The notes under the pieces are model-generated. The model was not told the DNA's origin and ran no database searches. It saw only the letters and a program-made list of their open reading frames with translations. 55,975 nucleotides of DNA from JARIHD01 sp035758825. Lineage in GTDB: Bacteria > Patescibacteriota > Saccharimonadia > Saccharimonadales > UBA4665. Position 1 is the first letter of the stretch, and every line of letters begins with the position of its first letter. The stretch is taken from positions 1 through 55,975 of the forward strand of contig DASTWA010000014.1 in the NCBI GenBank assembly GCA_035758825.1. The letters are read 5' to 3'. Positions 8,364 through 17,167 of the stretch are shown piece by piece. A program made the translations under genes and the position numbers.

Positions 8364-9950
8364 CTAGTATATCTCGTCGTGTTTTTCGTTGAGAAACCGT
8401 GTCCACTGCCGAATCAGGCGGAGTACCGTCTTGAGGGGAAGCTCGATGGCGACATCCAAGAAGTATGCCACGGCATTGACCTTGGCATACTTGCTGGACA
8501 GCCACTGCCCCACCAGAATGAAGGGCAGATAAAAGAAGTCACGCAGCGTGGATAGCATATTCGAGTGGTGAGCCATAAGCTCCAGTTCGCGAATCATGCT
8601 GCTGAGCCGGAAGCCAAAGAAGCTCGCCGTAGAGAGGAAAGCGAAGAAGATACTGGCCTGGACAATATTGAAGTGCAGCAGGTGCAGGCAGTACACCGTA
8701 ACGGCGAATGGAATAAAGAACAGTAGGGTGTAAAGCCACTTGGAGAGCGTCGAGGCAGTGCGCGTGGAGTCGCGGAACGTCGGTGTGACCGGCAGGTGAG
8801 GCGTGTAGAGGGCCTTCTCGATGTAGTCGTGCAGTGCTTGGGCGTTGGCCAGGGAGGGCACTTTAAGGCCCAACTTGAGGCTGGCCATGTAAAGCGGTGG
8901 AAATAGTAGATTTACGGCGAGGGGCAGGATGGCGATATATCCGACGACGATGAGGTCGTAGGGGACTTCAATGCCAACGCCGATGATGACCTTGGTAATA
9001 AAGATGAAGATGATGCTTTTGATGATGCCCTTGTTAACGCGCCGGTTGACCAGCTTGTACTCTTTGCCGACCTGGTGGTCGTAGGCGCCCATGAACCGTT
9101 TTTGGTCGCCGAGTAGTTCGGGCAGGTCATTTCGTTCATCTACCATGCTCTTGACGATACGCATCGGTGCGCCGTATTTGCTAACGGCCCGCTTAAGGCG
9201 GTGCGTAAATTTGGACATGTACAGCTCATTTACGGTGCGGTTGAACTGGATGAAGGTTTGCAGATCGTGCGGTGTAATGCGGTACATGCGCATCAGGTCG
9301 TGGCGGACGATCGAGATGTCAGACTTTAAGAGCGCTTGGTGTACGGCAATATATAAGCACAGGTCGTATTCTTCGTTTTCTTGCTGGTTGGAGGTGAAAA
9401 CATCCCGCGGGAAGAGCTCCAGATAGTGCTGGTAAAAGCTGTAGGCCAGGGCTGTAAAATTGCTGTGCGGGTTGAGTAAACCCTCTGCCTCAACAGCCAG
9501 AACGGATAGTACCCAGTCGCTAGCATCATCTCGGGACACCCGGGCTTCGCGTAGCTGGTAATAAGTCTGCATGTATTGCTCGGCAAGATGTCTGATTTTG
9601 TGGGCGGTACCGGTGCCAAATTCGCCATTGTTCAGGTAACCGGCCTGGGTAAGCTCGACGATAAGCTCTTCGCCGACGTTCCCCAAATGGTCGGGCCGTT
9701 TGGTAAAGAATGCAAAATACCGGTTAAAGAACCGCTTGATCGCCCGCTGTAACAGAAGGTGCTCTTCGGTGTACTCGGCGGCATTGCGCAGTTGTTCGTA
9801 GGCACTCGAAATAACCTTGCCAGTCCCCGGGACTTGGATAGGATTGCCTTGTTTGTTCTGCTCTTTTATGGCCTGATCATGAGTCCTAGCAGCGTCGAGC
9901 TGCTGGCGTAACATATTCAATAAAGAGGAATGATGATTGTTCGGCGGCAT
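8364..9950 (-). CDS. Large membrane protein, unknown function
   Basis: A 528-residue protein. The first 300 residues look soluble and helical, rich in Gln, Glu, Tyr and His, with no motif I recognise. Hydrophobic segments follow: two adjacent ones at about 305-350 (SIIFIFITKVIIGVGIEV and LIVVGYIAILPLAVNLLF) and two more around 400-450. The C-terminus is basic and amphipathic. A TATAAT box (9972-9967) lies some 16 nt before the start, so the leader would be very short. No neighbour suggests a role. The large N-terminal domain could be a cytoplasmic sensor or scaffold, but that is only a guess from topology. Confidence 0.6.
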   Translation of the reverse strand: MPPNNHHSSLLNMLRQQLDAARTHDQAIKEQNKQGNPIQVPGTGKVISSAYEQLRNAAEYTEEHLLLQRAIKRFFNRYFAFFTKRPDHLGNVGEELIVELTQAGYLNNGEFGTGTAHKIRHLAEQYMQTYYQLREARVSRDDASDWVLSVLAVEAEGLLNPHSNFTALAYSFYQHYLELFPRDVFTSNQQENEEYDLCLYIAVHQALLKSDISIVRHDLMRMYRITPHDLQTFIQFNRTVNELYMSKFTHRLKRAVSKYGAPMRIVKSMVDERNDLPELLGDQKRFMGAYDHQVGKEYKLVNRRVNKGIIKSIIFIFITKVIIGVGIEVPYDLIVVGYIAILPLAVNLLFPPLYMASLKLGLKVPSLANAQALHDYIEKALYTPHLPVTPTFRDSTRTASTLSKWLYTLLFFIPFAVTVYCLHLLHFNIVQASIFFAFLSTASFFGFRLSSMIRELELMAHHSNMLSTLRDFFYLPFILVGQWLSSKYAKVNAVAYFLDVAIELPLKTVLRLIRQWTRFLNEKHDEIY

Positions 9951-9995
9951 AATGCTATTACCCCAATTATAGAGGTTTTGGCTTTATTTTACCAT

Positions 9996-10826
9996 CTAGA
10001 AGAAGGCCCGGAGCGAATCGGCCGTAATCGAGCCGAATAACGATGCGCCGTCAGCGAAGTCGTAGGCGCCGTATGGAGACTTAGAAAATATAACCAGGAC
10101 GTACGAACGGTCGCCGCGTTTGATGATGGCCGCGTCGTGCACCCGGTCTTCGAGCAAGCCGACCTTGTGGTAGACGCTTGTGCCCGCAGGGATAGCATTG
10201 ACTATGTACCCGCGATAATTTGCTTGTTCCATGTATGACAAAAGTTTGCCGGTGTGGGAAGTGGTAAGGAGTTTGCCGCTGCTTAGTTTGGCTAGCAAGA
10301 GGGCAACGTCGCTGCTTGACATGGTATTGGCCGCCGCGTCATAGGTGGTCATGCCGATGCTTTCGGCGTAGGCCTGCTGTCCGTCAAGAGTGACTTTGTT
10401 TTTCATGGCAGCCCAGGAGGTATTGTCGCTCTCGACCAGCATTTTCTGGATGGCTGTGTTTGCTGACGTATTACCGACACTGTCGGTAAGCGAGGCGGTG
10501 CCTTTCTCGACGTCGTTCATGAAGGCTGCGGCTGTAATGAGCTTGCCGATGCTGGCGGCAGTAAAGGCGGAATTGTCGCCATAGTGGTATGATTTGCCGG
10601 TCTGCAGGTCGGTTAGCGAGACGCTCAAATCCAGATCAGTGCGCTGGTCGACCACCGCCTGGATATCGGACAAAGCTTGGGGGTTGACCAGGTAGCTCTT
10701 GGCGGCAACCTCAGTACCTATGGTATTGTCAGAAGCAGGTCCCTGCGTCTGCCATGCCAGCATCCCAAGGTAACCGGTTGCTATCAGCAGGACGCCAATA
10801 CCAATAAAACGAGCTGCTTTTCTCAT
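9996..10826 (-). CDS. Membrane-anchored serine hydrolase, class A beta-lactamase-like fold
   Basis: A 276-residue exported protein with one N-terminal hydrophobic segment (about 8-26) that acts as anchor or signal. It then shows the three motifs of the penicillin-recognising fold: SxxK as SIGK (92-95), SDN (133-135) and HKVG (220-223) where KTG is usual. The replacement of the second residue of KTG and the lack of a clear Omega-loop Glu make true beta-lactamase activity doubtful. A peptidoglycan peptidase or another serine hydrolase is more likely. It is divergent from the response regulator gene, 77 bp apart, so it may belong to that envelope-stress regulon. Confidence 0.8.
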   Translation of the reverse strand: MRKAARFIGIGVLLIATGYLGMLAWQTQGPASDNTIGTEVAAKSYLVNPQALSDIQAVVDQRTDLDLSVSLTDLQTGKSYHYGDNSAFTAASIGKLITAAAFMNDVEKGTASLTDSVGNTSANTAIQKMLVESDNTSWAAMKNKVTLDGQQAYAESIGMTTYDAAANTMSSSDVALLLAKLSSGKLLTTSHTGKLLSYMEQANYRGYIVNAIPAGTSVYHKVGLLEDRVHDAAIIKRGDRSYVLVIFSKSPYGAYDFADGASLFGSITADSLRAFF

Positions 10827-10903
10827 ATACCTACCATATCATCAATGGCTGAGAAATCCTTTGCTCAGGATAATCTCAGGTTAATCTAATACACTGTCCA
10901 TAC

Positions 10904-11587
10904 ATGAGAATATTGTTAATTGAAGACGACCATAAAATATCAACGGCAATCAAGCAGGGACTTGAGCTGGAGTCCTTTGCCGTGGACACCGAATACGATG
11001 CCGATGCCGGGCTTGGTGCGGCACTTGCCGAAGAGCACGATCTTATCATCCTTGACCGTATGCTGCCGGGCAGCATGGAGGGTGTTGATGTCTGCAAAGA
11101 GATTCGTTCCGAAGGCATCCATACTCCCATACTGCTATTAACGGCTAAAGATGAAATCAGAGATCGCGTTGCCGGGCTTAACGCCGGAGCTGACGACTAT
11201 TTGCCCAAGCCGTTCGCCTTCGAAGAACTGCTGGCGCGCATCCGGGCCCTGCTCCGGCGGCCGCAAGACAGCCTGGGCACGACTCTCGCCTACGATGACC
11301 TCGTCCTCGACACGGTATCTTACGAAGTCACGCGGGCTGGTGGGACCATCAACCTCTCGCGACGGGAATTCGCACTGCTTGAGTATTTGCTGCGGAATGC
11401 CGGCAAGCTGCTCACCAAAGAAAGCATCATCAAACACGTGTGGAATTTTGACGCCGACATTCTGCCGAACACTGTCGAGGTGTATGTAGGCTATTTGCGC
11501 AATAAGATAGACAAGCCATTTGCCGGCGAACCACTGTTGACGACGGTTCGCGGCTATGGCTACAGGCTGGGAACCAAAAAGAAATGA
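10904..11587 (+). CDS. OmpR/PhoB-type response regulator
   Basis: A 227-residue response regulator. The receiver domain has the acidic pair in LLIEDDH, the phospho-acceptor D51 in LIILDRMLPG, and K102 in LPKPF. The C-terminal winged helix (about 130-225) includes LSRREFALLEYLLRN and VRGYGYRL. It overlaps the kinase gene by 4 bp (ATGA) and is followed by an ABC exporter, the typical order of envelope-stress or antimicrobial-peptide-sensing systems. A TACACT box (10890-10895) ends 8 nt before the ATG, suggesting leaderless translation. Likely targets are its own operon and the divergent serine hydrolase. Confidence 0.93.
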   Translation: MRILLIEDDHKISTAIKQGLELESFAVDTEYDADAGLGAALAEEHDLIILDRMLPGSMEGVDVCKEIRSEGIHTPILLLTAKDEIRDRVAGLNAGADDYLPKPFAFEELLARIRALLRRPQDSLGTTLAYDDLVLDTVSYEVTRAGGTINLSRREFALLEYLLRNAGKLLTKESIIKHVWNFDADILPNTVEVYVGYLRNKIDKPFAGEPLLTTVRGYGYRLGTKKK

Positions 11588-12582
11588 TGCAGTCAGCCGC
11601 GGTGCGGCTTACCCTTTTTTATCTGGCGATTATCATGGCGCTAAGCATTGGCTTTAGTGTCGTGATCTATAGGCTGTCGTACCGGGAGATGGACCGCAGT
11701 ATTCCGCAGGGCGGCTTTATCAAGCTGGTTGACCCAGAGAGCTTTACGAGTTTTACGGAGCTCCGCGACCGGAAGATAGCCGAAAGTGAGCGCCGCCTTA
11801 AGGCTAACCTGGTGCTGCTTAATTTGGGTACGCTCGTTGTAGGGGCAGCCCTCAGTTACGGATTGGCCCGCCGTACTCTGGAGCCCATCGAAGAGGCCTT
11901 TGAAGCCCAAGGCCGTTTTACGGCCGATGCCAGTCATGAGCTAAGGACGCCTTTGACCGCCATGCAAACAACAATAGAGGTGGGCCTGCGCAATCCTAAG
12001 CTTTCGCTTTCCGAAGCCAAAGAACTGCTGCGCGGCACCCTTGACGAAGTCAAAAAGGTAAGTGCGCTTTCGAATGGTCTGCTTAAGCTGACAAGGAGCA
12101 ACGGGCGTGATATTCCTAAGCGCCGGGTGTATATGGACAAGGTGGCCGCCGAAGCAGTGTCGCAGCTTGAATTGGCGGCAAAGAACAAAGAAATTGCCAT
12201 TATTGATGAGGTGGGCAGCCATGCGGTCATGGGTGACCATATAAGTCTTAAGGAATTGATTACGATCTTGTTGGATAACGCTATCAAGTACAGCGCCAGC
12301 GGCACTGCGGTGCATCTCAAGAGCAAGGTACAAGGCAAGAGCCTGCTGCTAGACGTGTCGGACCGTGGCGCTGGGATCAAGGCAACAGATGCTATGTATA
12401 TATTCGACCGTTTCTATCGAGCCGACCAGTCGCGGTCACGTGATCGTGTTGAGGGGTATGGGCTGGGCTTGCCCATCGCTAAGCAGATAGCCGAAATGCA
12501 CGGCGGCTCGATCGATGTCAGGAGTAAGCTGGGCGAAGGCTCCACGTTTACAATCAAACTACCGCTCGCAAACCGGCCCTAG
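11584..12582 (+). CDS. Sensor histidine kinase
   Basis: A 332-residue inner-membrane kinase. Transmembrane segments lie at about residues 8-29 and 76-95, enclosing a short outside loop of only about 45 residues. HisKA follows with H118 in DASHELRTPLTAM. The ATP-binding domain has the N box ELITILLDNAIKYS, the G1 box DRGAGI and the G2 box GYGLGLPIAK. No clear HAMP domain is seen between TM2 and the dimerisation helix. The minimal loop resembles intramembrane-sensing kinases that take their signal from a partner ABC transporter. That fits the FtsX-like permease gene directly downstream. Confidence 0.93.
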   Translation: MMQSAAVRLTLFYLAIIMALSIGFSVVIYRLSYREMDRSIPQGGFIKLVDPESFTSFTELRDRKIAESERRLKANLVLLNLGTLVVGAALSYGLARRTLEPIEEAFEAQGRFTADASHELRTPLTAMQTTIEVGLRNPKLSLSEAKELLRGTLDEVKKVSALSNGLLKLTRSNGRDIPKRRVYMDKVAAEAVSQLELAAKNKEIAIIDEVGSHAVMGDHISLKELITILLDNAIKYSASGTAVHLKSKVQGKSLLLDVSDRGAGIKATDAMYIFDRFYRADQSRSRDRVEGYGLGLPIAKQIAEMHGGSIDVRSKLGEGSTFTIKLPLANRP

Positions 12583-12672
12583 CTCCTCTCGGGATTGGGT
12601 GTTTTTAAGTTTCTTATCAGTTCATTGGAGTGTAATGACAGCATCCAACAAACTAAAGAAGGAAATTCCCAC

Positions 12673-14076
12673 ATGAGTGTAGTGTCTAGGGGCGCCAAGA
12701 ACGCTTTTCGAAATGGCCTGCGGACGAGTGCGGTGGTGTTGATACTGGCGATTAGCATCGGCCTCAGCTTGTCTATGCTGGTGGCCAGCAAAGCCGTCGA
12801 AGGACGCATAGCCGATCTTAAATCAGAAGTGAGCAGTACAATTTTGGTAAATCCGGCCGGTTCGCAAGGCTTGCAGGGCGGGGGTGAGCCGCTGACAGCG
12901 GATAACGTGGCCGCCATAAAAGATGTCGCGCATGTCGGGTCGGTCAGCGCATCGATGAGCCTTACGTTACAGACTGAGGGCGGCGAGAACTCTAACGCGA
13001 GCATCAAGATGCGGGCCTTTAGCGGCAAAGAACCGGGGGAAACCAATCTTGAATCGTCTATCGAAGCCGGCACTCTGGGCCGCCGTTTTAATGCATCGGG
13101 CGGAGAATCGGCCGAAGCAATGCCCGAGATTAAGTTGCCGATCCGCGCACTCGGCTTTAACGGAGAGTATGACCAACAGGGCAAGAAGATCAATCTTACT
13201 GAGGGCCGCGCATTGAAAGATGGCGATACATATAGCGCCCTTGTCGGCAAAGACCTGGCCGAAAAGAATAATCTTACGGTTGGGTCTACGTTTTTGGCTT
13301 ATGACGAGACGTTTACGGTCGTGGGTATTTTTGACCAAGGGACGAAGTTTGCTAACGATACGGTCGTAATGCCGTTGGATACCGCCCAGGAACTGGCAGA
13401 ATTACCCGACGAGGTCTCGGCGATAGTCGTGCAAGCGGATTCGATCGAAAACCTGGAATCAGTTATCGCCGATATCAAGAAGAATCTTGGAGAAGATAAT
13501 GTAGACGTAACCTCATCGCAAGAAAATGTCCGCCAGGCCATAGAGAGCCTCAAAAGCGTTCAAAATATCTCGATCGTTGGGTTTGTTGCCTCGTTGGCTG
13601 CATCGGCAGTAATCGTCCTGATGGTGATGTTTGTCATCGTCCGTGAGCGCCGCCGCGAAATTGGCGTGCTCAAGGCAATCGGCGGCTCCAACCGCAGCAT
13701 TGTCTCGCAGTTTGTTATAGAGGCTGTGGTACTCGTGGCTATGGGTGGTTTTATCGGCCTGGGCGCAGCCTTTGTGGGTAGTGGGGCGATTGCTAATGTC
13801 CTTGTTAGCAGTAACACGTCATCATCTGTTGCCGCCAACCAGGAGACAGGACCAAAAGCTGGAACTGGGCCGCGCATAATGAAGATGAACGGCGTATCGT
13901 CGGGTGAGACGTTTAAGGACACGACCGAGCTTGTCGGCGACGTGACCACCAGCGTTGGAGCGGGCACGCTGGCGATCGGATTGGCGGGCATGATAATTGT
14001 CGCGATCTTGGGAAGTGCCATCCCGGCGTGGCTCATCGCAAAAGTAAGGCCAGCAGAAGTATTGCGAGGAGAGTAG
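12673..14076 (+). CDS. FtsX/MacB-type ABC transporter permease
   Basis: A 468-residue permease with the MacB/FtsX topology: one N-terminal TM segment (about 17-40), a large extracytoplasmic domain (about 45-310), then three TM segments in the C-terminal third, with the conserved cytoplasmic motif RERRREIGVLKAIGGSNRSI. It should form a dimer and work with the ATPase encoded directly downstream, which starts 1 nt after this gene's stop codon. Such complexes do mechanical work on lipoproteins, peptides or cell-wall hydrolases rather than classical transport. I chose the ATG at 12673, which follows AAGAAGGAAA by 8 nt, over an in-frame ATG at 12595. Confidence 0.88.
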   Translation: MSVVSRGAKNAFRNGLRTSAVVLILAISIGLSLSMLVASKAVEGRIADLKSEVSSTILVNPAGSQGLQGGGEPLTADNVAAIKDVAHVGSVSASMSLTLQTEGGENSNASIKMRAFSGKEPGETNLESSIEAGTLGRRFNASGGESAEAMPEIKLPIRALGFNGEYDQQGKKINLTEGRALKDGDTYSALVGKDLAEKNNLTVGSTFLAYDETFTVVGIFDQGTKFANDTVVMPLDTAQELAELPDEVSAIVVQADSIENLESVIADIKKNLGEDNVDVTSSQENVRQAIESLKSVQNISIVGFVASLAASAVIVLMVMFVIVRERRREIGVLKAIGGSNRSIVSQFVIEAVVLVAMGGFIGLGAAFVGSGAIANVLVSSNTSSSVAANQETGPKAGTGPRIMKMNGVSSGETFKDTTELVGDVTTSVGAGTLAIGLAGMIIVAILGSAIPAWLIAKVRPAEVLRGE

Positions 14077-14077
14077 C

Positions 14078-14749
14078 ATGTTAGAAGTCAAGAGACTACA
14101 GAAGGTATTCCAGTCAGGCGACGATAAGATTCATGCCGTCGACAATGTCAGCTTTCGCGTCCCGACCGGGATGTTTGCAGCAATCGTCGGCAAGAGCGGG
14201 AGCGGCAAAAGCACCTTGCTCGCGCTACTGGGAGCCCTGGATAAACCTACCGAGGGGAGCATTGTCATCGACGACAAGGATATCACTCAAGTATCGGACG
14301 CCAAACTCATTAAGTACCGCCGTAATGACATCGGGTTTGTGTTTCAGCAGTACAATCTTGTGCCAAACTTGACTGCAGTCGAGAATGTCATGCTTCCCTT
14401 GGAATTTGCCGGGGTGGTAGCAGGCAAGCGTAAACAAAGAGCATCAGAACTGCTGGCGCAGGTTGGCCTGAACGAAGACAAGCAGGGGCGCAGGCCCACG
14501 CGTCTGTCTGGTGGAGAGCAACAGCGTGTGGCGATAGCGCGGGCGCTCGCCAATAAGCCCAAGCTTATTCTGGCCGACGAGCCCACAGGCAACCTGGATA
14601 CTCAGACAGGCAAGCTGATATTCGACCTGCTCCACTCTTTAAGCAGAACCGAAAATACTACCATCTTGGCAGTAACGCATGATTTGTCTATTGCCGGTAA
14701 GACCGATAAGGTATTCCGGCTTCAGGACGGGCGTATCAGCGAAACGTAA
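14078..14749 (+). CDS. LolD/MacB-type ABC transporter ATPase
   Basis: A 223-residue ABC ATPase. Walker A is GKSGSGKST (38-46), the Q-loop region reads GFVFQQYNLVPNLT, the signature is LSGGEQQRVAIARAL, Walker B is LILADEPTGNLD and the H-loop is AVTHD. The GNLD after Walker B and the overall size are typical of the LolD/FtsE/MacB branch. It follows the permease gene by 1 nt and forms with it the transporter of the two-component locus. Cytoplasmic, driving the permease by ATP hydrolysis. Confidence 0.93.
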   Translation: MLEVKRLQKVFQSGDDKIHAVDNVSFRVPTGMFAAIVGKSGSGKSTLLALLGALDKPTEGSIVIDDKDITQVSDAKLIKYRRNDIGFVFQQYNLVPNLTAVENVMLPLEFAGVVAGKRKQRASELLAQVGLNEDKQGRRPTRLSGGEQQRVAIARALANKPKLILADEPTGNLDTQTGKLIFDLLHSLSRTENTTILAVTHDLSIAGKTDKVFRLQDGRISET

Positions 14750-14790
14750 CAGCGTGCAGGTGACCTTTCTGCCTATTCTTATCCGTCGGA

Positions 14791-14820
14791 TTGCCAATTT
14801 TGGCCCAGTGGAGTTATAGT
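14791..14820 (+). promoter_or_regulatory. Promoter of the Crp-like regulator/zwf operon
   Basis: TTGCCA (14791-14796) and TATAGT (14815-14820) are spaced by 18 bp. Transcription would begin around 14827, followed by a Shine-Dalgarno AAAGAGG (14829-14835) and the ATG at 14840. Confidence 0.6.
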
Positions 14821-14839
14821 TCTTGTAGAAAGAGGTATT

Positions 14840-15484
14840 ATGACGACGGTCACTAACAAGCTAAACGACTTTTTTTCCGCATACACACTTCGTGCCGCCA
14901 AATCGGGTGAAATTCTGATCCAAGCAGGTGACGAGCCTGCAGGCGTGTTTTTCTTGACCACCGGTCGCGTCCGAAAATATGACATATCTGACCACGGCAG
15001 TGAAATGGTAGTGAATACGTACAAGGAAGGCGCATTCTTTCCCATGGCCTGGGTTATTAACGGCGAGCCTAACGAGTACTTTTACGAGACGGCCACCAAA
15101 TGCACTTATCACGTTGCTCCAGCCGACGATGTGGTCGCCTTTCTAAAAGACAACCCGGATGTTCTTTTTGACCTGTTGGCGCGGGTGTTCCGGGGCGTCG
15201 AGGGGTTAACTAAACGTATGGCATTTATGGTGGGCAGCAATGCCCATCGCCGGGCACTTTTTGAACTGTATATTAGTTGCCGCCGCTTTGGCACGGCCGA
15301 TGCGGGCAGCGCCTGCAGTATAAACATCCACGAAGGCGAATTGGCCCAGGCCGCCGGACTATCCAGGGAGACATTCAGCCGCGAGCTGCAGAGCCTCAAA
15401 AAGAGCGGCAGAGTGTTGATTAGCCGCAAAGGACTTACCGTCACCGACATGAAGTGGCTGGAACGCGAACTAGAGATTAGCTGA
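14840..15484 (+). CDS. Crp/Fnr-family transcription regulator
   Basis: A 214-residue regulator. The N-terminal half is a cyclic-nucleotide-binding-type beta-roll (about 10-125) with GEILIQAGDEPAGVFFLTTGRVRKY. The C-terminal half is a Crp-type winged helix, with the recognition helix in GELAQAAGLSRETFSRELQSL. It lacks the N-terminal Cys cluster of Fnr, so an iron-sulfur oxygen sensor is unlikely. The effector cannot be read. It is translationally coupled (TGATG) to the G6PDH gene, which suggests it governs carbon or redox flow into the pentose-phosphate/phosphoketolase route. Confidence 0.9.
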   Translation: MTTVTNKLNDFFSAYTLRAAKSGEILIQAGDEPAGVFFLTTGRVRKYDISDHGSEMVVNTYKEGAFFPMAWVINGEPNEYFYETATKCTYHVAPADDVVAFLKDNPDVLFDLLARVFRGVEGLTKRMAFMVGSNAHRRALFELYISCRRFGTADAGSACSINIHEGELAQAAGLSRETFSRELQSLKKSGRVLISRKGLTVTDMKWLERELEIS

Positions 15485-16797
15485 TGGACACGCCAACGCT
15501 GCTCGTTATCTTTGGGATAACCGGCGACCTAAGCAGACGCAAACTTATTCCGGCCATTGAACAGATTGCCAAGGCAGGGGCCTTACCGGCGCATTTTCGG
15601 CTCATAGGTGTTACGCGGCGCGCAGTATCGCCAGAAGAAGTGCTGAAAGGCATCGATGCGCCCTATGTACGCAGTCATCTGACCATGCGCCAGATGGATC
15701 TGGCATCCCTTGCCGACTACCGGCAGTTGGCCTCCGGCCTGGACGATATGGCCCGGGATATGGGCGTGGCTGCGCAGCGCTTGTTTTATTTGTCGGTCCC
15801 TCCCCAGATATCGCGCCCCATTGTAGAACTGCTCGGTCAGTCTGGCCTCGCCAAGCAGCCACGGGCCAAGCTTTTGCTGGAGAAACCTTTTGGGACAGAC
15901 TTGGCGTCGGCCGAAGAGCTGGTGGCACAAACCCGCCAGTACTTCGGCGAAAGCCAAATTTATCGCATCGACCATTACCTGGCCAAAGAGATGGCCCAGA
16001 ACCTGATCGTCTTTCGGCAAGGCAATTCGCTGTTCAAGCGCACCTGGAATAAGAATTTTATCGAAAAAATTGATATTGTCGCCAGCGAAAAAATCGGCAT
16101 CGAGGGCCGCGCAGCCTTCTACGAGCAGACCGGAGCGCTCCGGGATTTGGTCCAAAGCCATCTACTGCAACTTGCAGCGCTGACTCTGATGACGACGCCT
16201 AAGGGGTCTAACCTTTCGACGGTACCAGAGAACCGGCTTCGGGCGCTGGAGCAGCTCCGTATCGATCCGGCCAAACCGGTCTTTGGGTCGGTCGTGCGAG
16301 GCCAGTATGCTGGGTATCGTGACGAAGTCGGCGACCAAAAGAGCAACACCGAGACCTTCGTCGACCTACGGCTGCAGTCAGCCGATCCGGCCTGGGAGGG
16401 CGTGCCTATCCGCCTTATAACGGGCAAGGCTTTGGACGCCAAAACGACCGAGATACGGATTACCTACAAAAAAGACGAAGATTTTGAGGCTAACCAGCTT
16501 GTCATTACGTTTCAGCCTGATGAGGGGGTAGACGTCTATTTGTGGACTAAGGTGCCGGGGTATTCATGGAAGATGGAACAGCACTCACTGCATCTGGCAT
16601 TTAAGGACCACTTTGATGCTTTGCCGGAAGCGTATGAACAGGTCCTGGTTGATGCGATGAGGTCAAGCCACACTCTGTTTACGAGTAGCGACGAAGTGCT
16701 TGCCAGCTGGCGGATTATCCAGCCGGTCCAGGAAGCGTGGGAGATGTCGGCTGATGACCTGGTACTATACGAGCCAGGCAGCGGCATCGATCTTTAG
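15484..16797 (+). CDS. zwf: Glucose-6-phosphate 1-dehydrogenase
   Basis: A 437-residue enzyme oxidising glucose 6-phosphate to 6-phosphogluconolactone with NAD(P). The Rossmann signature GITGDLSRRKL is near residues 11-21. LLEKPFGTD and the active-site motif RIDHYLAKEMAQN (His of RIDHYL as catalytic site) follow. The central and C-terminal beta-sheet domain includes VPIRLITGKALD, in the place of the usual VPFYLRTGKxL. It is shorter than the usual 480-510 residues but shows no internal break. It overlaps the Crp-like gene by one base. It supplies NADPH and pentose phosphates, which can feed the phosphoketolase encoded 9 kb upstream. Confidence 0.93.
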   Translation: MDTPTLLVIFGITGDLSRRKLIPAIEQIAKAGALPAHFRLIGVTRRAVSPEEVLKGIDAPYVRSHLTMRQMDLASLADYRQLASGLDDMARDMGVAAQRLFYLSVPPQISRPIVELLGQSGLAKQPRAKLLLEKPFGTDLASAEELVAQTRQYFGESQIYRIDHYLAKEMAQNLIVFRQGNSLFKRTWNKNFIEKIDIVASEKIGIEGRAAFYEQTGALRDLVQSHLLQLAALTLMTTPKGSNLSTVPENRLRALEQLRIDPAKPVFGSVVRGQYAGYRDEVGDQKSNTETFVDLRLQSADPAWEGVPIRLITGKALDAKTTEIRITYKKDEDFEANQLVITFQPDEGVDVYLWTKVPGYSWKMEQHSLHLAFKDHFDALPEAYEQVLVDAMRSSHTLFTSSDEVLASWRIIQPVQEAWEMSADDLVLYEPGSGIDL

Positions 16798-16827
16798 TTG
16801 TGTGCCGTAAAACAACTGACGTATAAT
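16798..16827 (+). promoter_or_regulatory. Promoter of the MazG-like gene
   Basis: TTGTGT (16798-16803) and TATAAT (16822-16827) are spaced by 18 bp. The -10 box ends 7 nt before the ATG at 16835, so the transcript is probably leaderless. Confidence 0.6.
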
Positions 16828-16834
16828 CCTAACC

Positions 16835-17167
16835 ATGACAGCTGACGAATACCAGAAGGTAGCATTGACTACCGCCGTAAATGAGTACGAACCCATCATG
16901 GAAAAGACTATCTGGGCGATGGGCATTGCCGGTGAGGCCGGCGAAGTCATTGAAAAATGGAAGAAGATCGTGGCTTACCGTGACGGCCAGCTGACCGATG
17001 ATGATGTCCAGGATTTTAAGAAAGAGCTGGGCGATGTGCTTTGGTATGTGGCAGTTTTTGCCCACACCTTGGGTATTAGCCTGGATGACATTATGCGGAC
17101 CAACGCCGAAAAGCTTGCCGACCGCAACCGCCGCGGCAAAATCAAAGGCGCCGGCGACAACCGCTAA
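16835..17167 (+). CDS. MazG-like nucleotide pyrophosphohydrolase
   Basis: A 110-residue all-helical protein with the MazG metal-binding pattern: GEAGEVIEKWKK (two Glu of the first helix pair) and then KKELGDVLWYVAVFAH (Glu and Asp of the second). Single-domain enzymes of this type hydrolyse nucleoside triphosphates to monophosphates and pyrophosphate, usually as house-cleaning or dUTP/dCTP control. The substrate is not evident. It converges on and overlaps by 4 bp the gene for the uridine-kinase-like protein, so the two nucleotide-related genes end at the same point. Confidence 0.88.
   Translation: MTADEYQKVALTTAVNEYEPIMEKTIWAMGIAGEAGEVIEKWKKIVAYRDGQLTDDDVQDFKKELGDVLWYVAVFAHTLGISLDDIMRTNAEKLADRNRRGKIKGAGDNR

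Noticed and set aside
9996..10826. True class A beta-lactamase (resistance gene)
   Set aside because: KTG is replaced by KVG and the Omega-loop Glu is not found, so only a serine-hydrolase fold is supported.
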